Assembly: GCA_023301015.1 (NCBI GenBank)
Contig: JALZVI010000233.1
Span: 1 to 7,191, forward strand
Direction: 5' to 3'
Source: Rickettsiales bacterium
Lineage (GTDB): Bacteria > Pseudomonadota > Alphaproteobacteria > Rickettsiales > 21-14-0-20-44-7
DNA length: 7,191 nucleotides
The notes beneath the pieces were generated by a model. That model made no database searches. It saw only the letters and a list, made by a program, of their open reading frames with translations, and was not told the origin of the DNA. The number at the start of each line of letters is the position of its first letter. Position 1 is the stretch's first letter. Shown piece by piece: positions 6,264-7,191 of the stretch. The translations under genes were made by a program, and so were the position numbers.

Positions 6264-7022
6264 ATGAAAAAAGGATTTACATTAGTAGAATTATCAATTG
6301 TTTTGGTCATCATCGGTTTGCTAACAGGTGGCATCTTGGTTGGGCAAAGTCTGATTGAGTCAGCTCAAATGAGCAAGACCGTTAGAATGATAGGGCAGTT
6401 TGATTCTGCTTTGATTCTCTTCAAAGATAAGTATAAGAGCTTGCCGGGTGATTCTAAGTTTTTTGGTGGTGATGGTAACGGCGCTATAACACGAGTTCCA
6501 CATACCGCTCCTTCACGCAGAGATAACAATGTTTTTCAGCATGAAATTGCTAATTTTTGGGGGGATCTTCTTCCAGACCAGTATGAAAATATACCAGAGG
6601 GTTCGATTGCTATTCCTGTGCCCAAACTTAATGCGCCAGAAGTTCCGATGGGAATTAAAAACACTGTTTTCGTTGTAGGCGCGACTGGCACTGGTGGCTT
6701 TGTCGCAGATTTGTCTAATATAAGGAATTTTTATGTGATGATGTCTCCTGATAATTTCAGAAGTGACAAGGTTTTTTCTAATGGCTCGAATAATGAAAGA
6801 GCATTCAAACCTATGCAGCTCTTAGCCTTAGATTCAAAGATTGATGATAGCCTAGCATCATCAGGCTTTGTTTCTGGAGGGAGTATCCCTCGTACAGGTA
6901 TATTTACTGGCGAAATCTCCTCATGTAGCGAAGGCTTCGACTACAAGGTTGATAACGACTCATATAACTGCATGCCGATGATATTAATTGGCGGGACTAC
7001 CTTCGGTAAGGCGATTAAATAA
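6264..7022 (+). CDS. Prepilin-type protein (type IV pilin or type II pseudopilin-like)
   Basis: A 252-residue protein with a class III prepilin signal: MKKG|FTLVE, with cleavage by prepilin peptidase expected after Gly4, N-methylation of Phe5, and the conserved Glu9 (Glu+5 of the mature chain). The hydrophobic helix runs to about residue 30 and continues amphipathically to about 60, the usual pilin spine. The globular part holds LPGDSKFFGGDGNGAI (60-75), a Gly/Asp-rich loop seen in related predicted pilins, and two cysteines (221 and 236) near the end that could form a C-terminal disulfide loop. ATG 6264 is chosen because it leaves the short signal MKKG; the frame opens at 6243 but those residues are not signal-like. 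No assembly ATPase, platform protein or prepilin peptidase is in view, so those must be elsewhere. The gene appears more AT-rich than its neighbours by eye. Major or minor pilin versus pseudopilin cannot be decided. Confidence 0.85.
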   Translation: MKKGFTLVELSIVLVIIGLLTGGILVGQSLIESAQMSKTVRMIGQFDSALILFKDKYKSLPGDSKFFGGDGNGAITRVPHTAPSRRDNNVFQHEIANFWGDLLPDQYENIPEGSIAIPVPKLNAPEVPMGIKNTVFVVGATGTGGFVADLSNIRNFYVMMSPDNFRSDKVFSNGSNNERAFKPMQLLALDSKIDDSLASSGFVSGGSIPRTGIFTGEISSCSEGFDYKVDNDSYNCMPMILIGGTTFGKAIK

Positions 7023-7029
7023 CTAGATA

Positions 7030-7058
7030 TTGCAGATTTTCCAATTTCGCATTATAAC
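7030..7058 (+). promoter_or_regulatory. Probable leaderless promoter of glyQ
   Basis: TTGCAG (7030-7035), a 17 bp spacer, TATAAC (7053-7058, 5/6 to consensus), then ACTTGC and ATG 7065. The 6 nt gap is the same as for infA and recQ. No Shine-Dalgarno sequence is present in the 42 bp between the pilin-like stop and the ATG. Confidence 0.6.
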
Positions 7059-7064
7059 ACTTGC

Positions 7065-7191
7065 ATGAGCAATTCAGAATCTAATAATTTTCAAAATCTA
7101 ATTTTAAGACTCCAGAAATTCTGGGCGGATAATGGCTGTGTGATTTTGCAGCCGCTTGATATGGAGGTTGGCGCGGGAACGTTTCATCCAG
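7065..7191 (+). CDS. glyQ: Glycyl-tRNA synthetase alpha subunit, 5' part only
   Basis: The first 42 codons of GlyQ, cut by the window edge (the family is about 290-300 residues). GlyQ forms the alpha2beta2 bacterial glycyl-tRNA synthetase with GlyS and charges tRNA-Gly. The translation contains [18 protein letters not shown] (8-25) and [16 protein letters not shown] (27-42), which matches the near-invariant N-terminus of the alpha subunit (FQxLILxLQxYWxxxGC, [14 protein letters not shown]). ATG 7065 gives a normal N-terminus. glyS would be expected to follow beyond the window; that is not visible. The archaeal/eukaryotic-type single-chain GlyRS is excluded by the sequence. Confidence 0.97.
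   Translation, partial: MSNSESNNFQNLILRLQKFWADNGCVILQPLDMEVGAGTFHP

Overview
This 7.2 kb window looks like chromosomal DNA from a Gram-negative bacterium, most likely an alphaproteobacterium. That placement is an inference. It rests on the form of IF-1, a CTTGAC-type -35 element, a stand-alone TfoX N-terminal-domain protein, and a pseudopilin of a kind I associate with alphaproteobacterial genomes. No sequence search was possible. The window is densely packed, and I see no phage, transposase, integrase, CRISPR array or rRNA.

Layout, left to right. Positions 5-123 hold two tandem copies of a 58 bp structured repeat. Positions 159-1317 hold a divergent metal-homeostasis pair, a ZIP-family metal transporter (minus) and cutA (plus), whose 5' ends overlap by 20 bp. 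Next come a tRNA-Lys(TTT) gene with its own promoter, a SulP/SLC26-type anion transporter with a C-terminal STAS domain, and a full-length recQ helicase. recQ is convergent with a minus-strand pair: a UmuD-like self-cleaving S24 peptidase followed, with an 11 nt overlap, by a stand-alone TfoX_N protein. The recQ and TfoX_N stop codons abut with no base between them. infA (IF-1, minus) lies upstream of the umuD-like gene. A type IV pilin/pseudopilin-like gene (plus) is divergent from infA, and the window ends in the first 42 codons of glyQ.

Two signals stand out. First, recQ, umuD-like, infA, the pilin-like gene and glyQ all lack a Shine-Dalgarno sequence. Each has a sigma70-type -10 hexamer ending 6 or 7 nt before its ATG, and four of the five have a -35-like hexamer exactly 17 bp further upstream. 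That geometry puts the transcription start at or next to the start codon, so these genes are probably leaderless. The ZIP and SulP genes, by contrast, have ordinary Shine-Dalgarno sequences, so both initiation modes seem to operate side by side. Second, the umuD-like promoter carries two 18 bp direct repeats (16/18 identical) exactly 40 bp apart, and the proximal one covers the -10 and start codon. The encoded protein has an N-terminal basic GRP (AT-hook-like) segment fused to a complete UmuD/LexA self-cleavage domain, no umuC follows, and no alphaproteobacterial LexA box is seen. An autorepressor that inactivates itself on DNA damage and controls a TfoX_N partner is a plausible, testable reading.

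Working together: ZIP and CutA probably serve metal balance; tRNA-Lys, IF-1 and GlyQ serve translation; RecQ and the umuD-like/TfoX_N pair form a DNA repair or recombination neighbourhood; the pilin-like gene belongs to a type IV pilus or type II secretion-like system encoded elsewhere.
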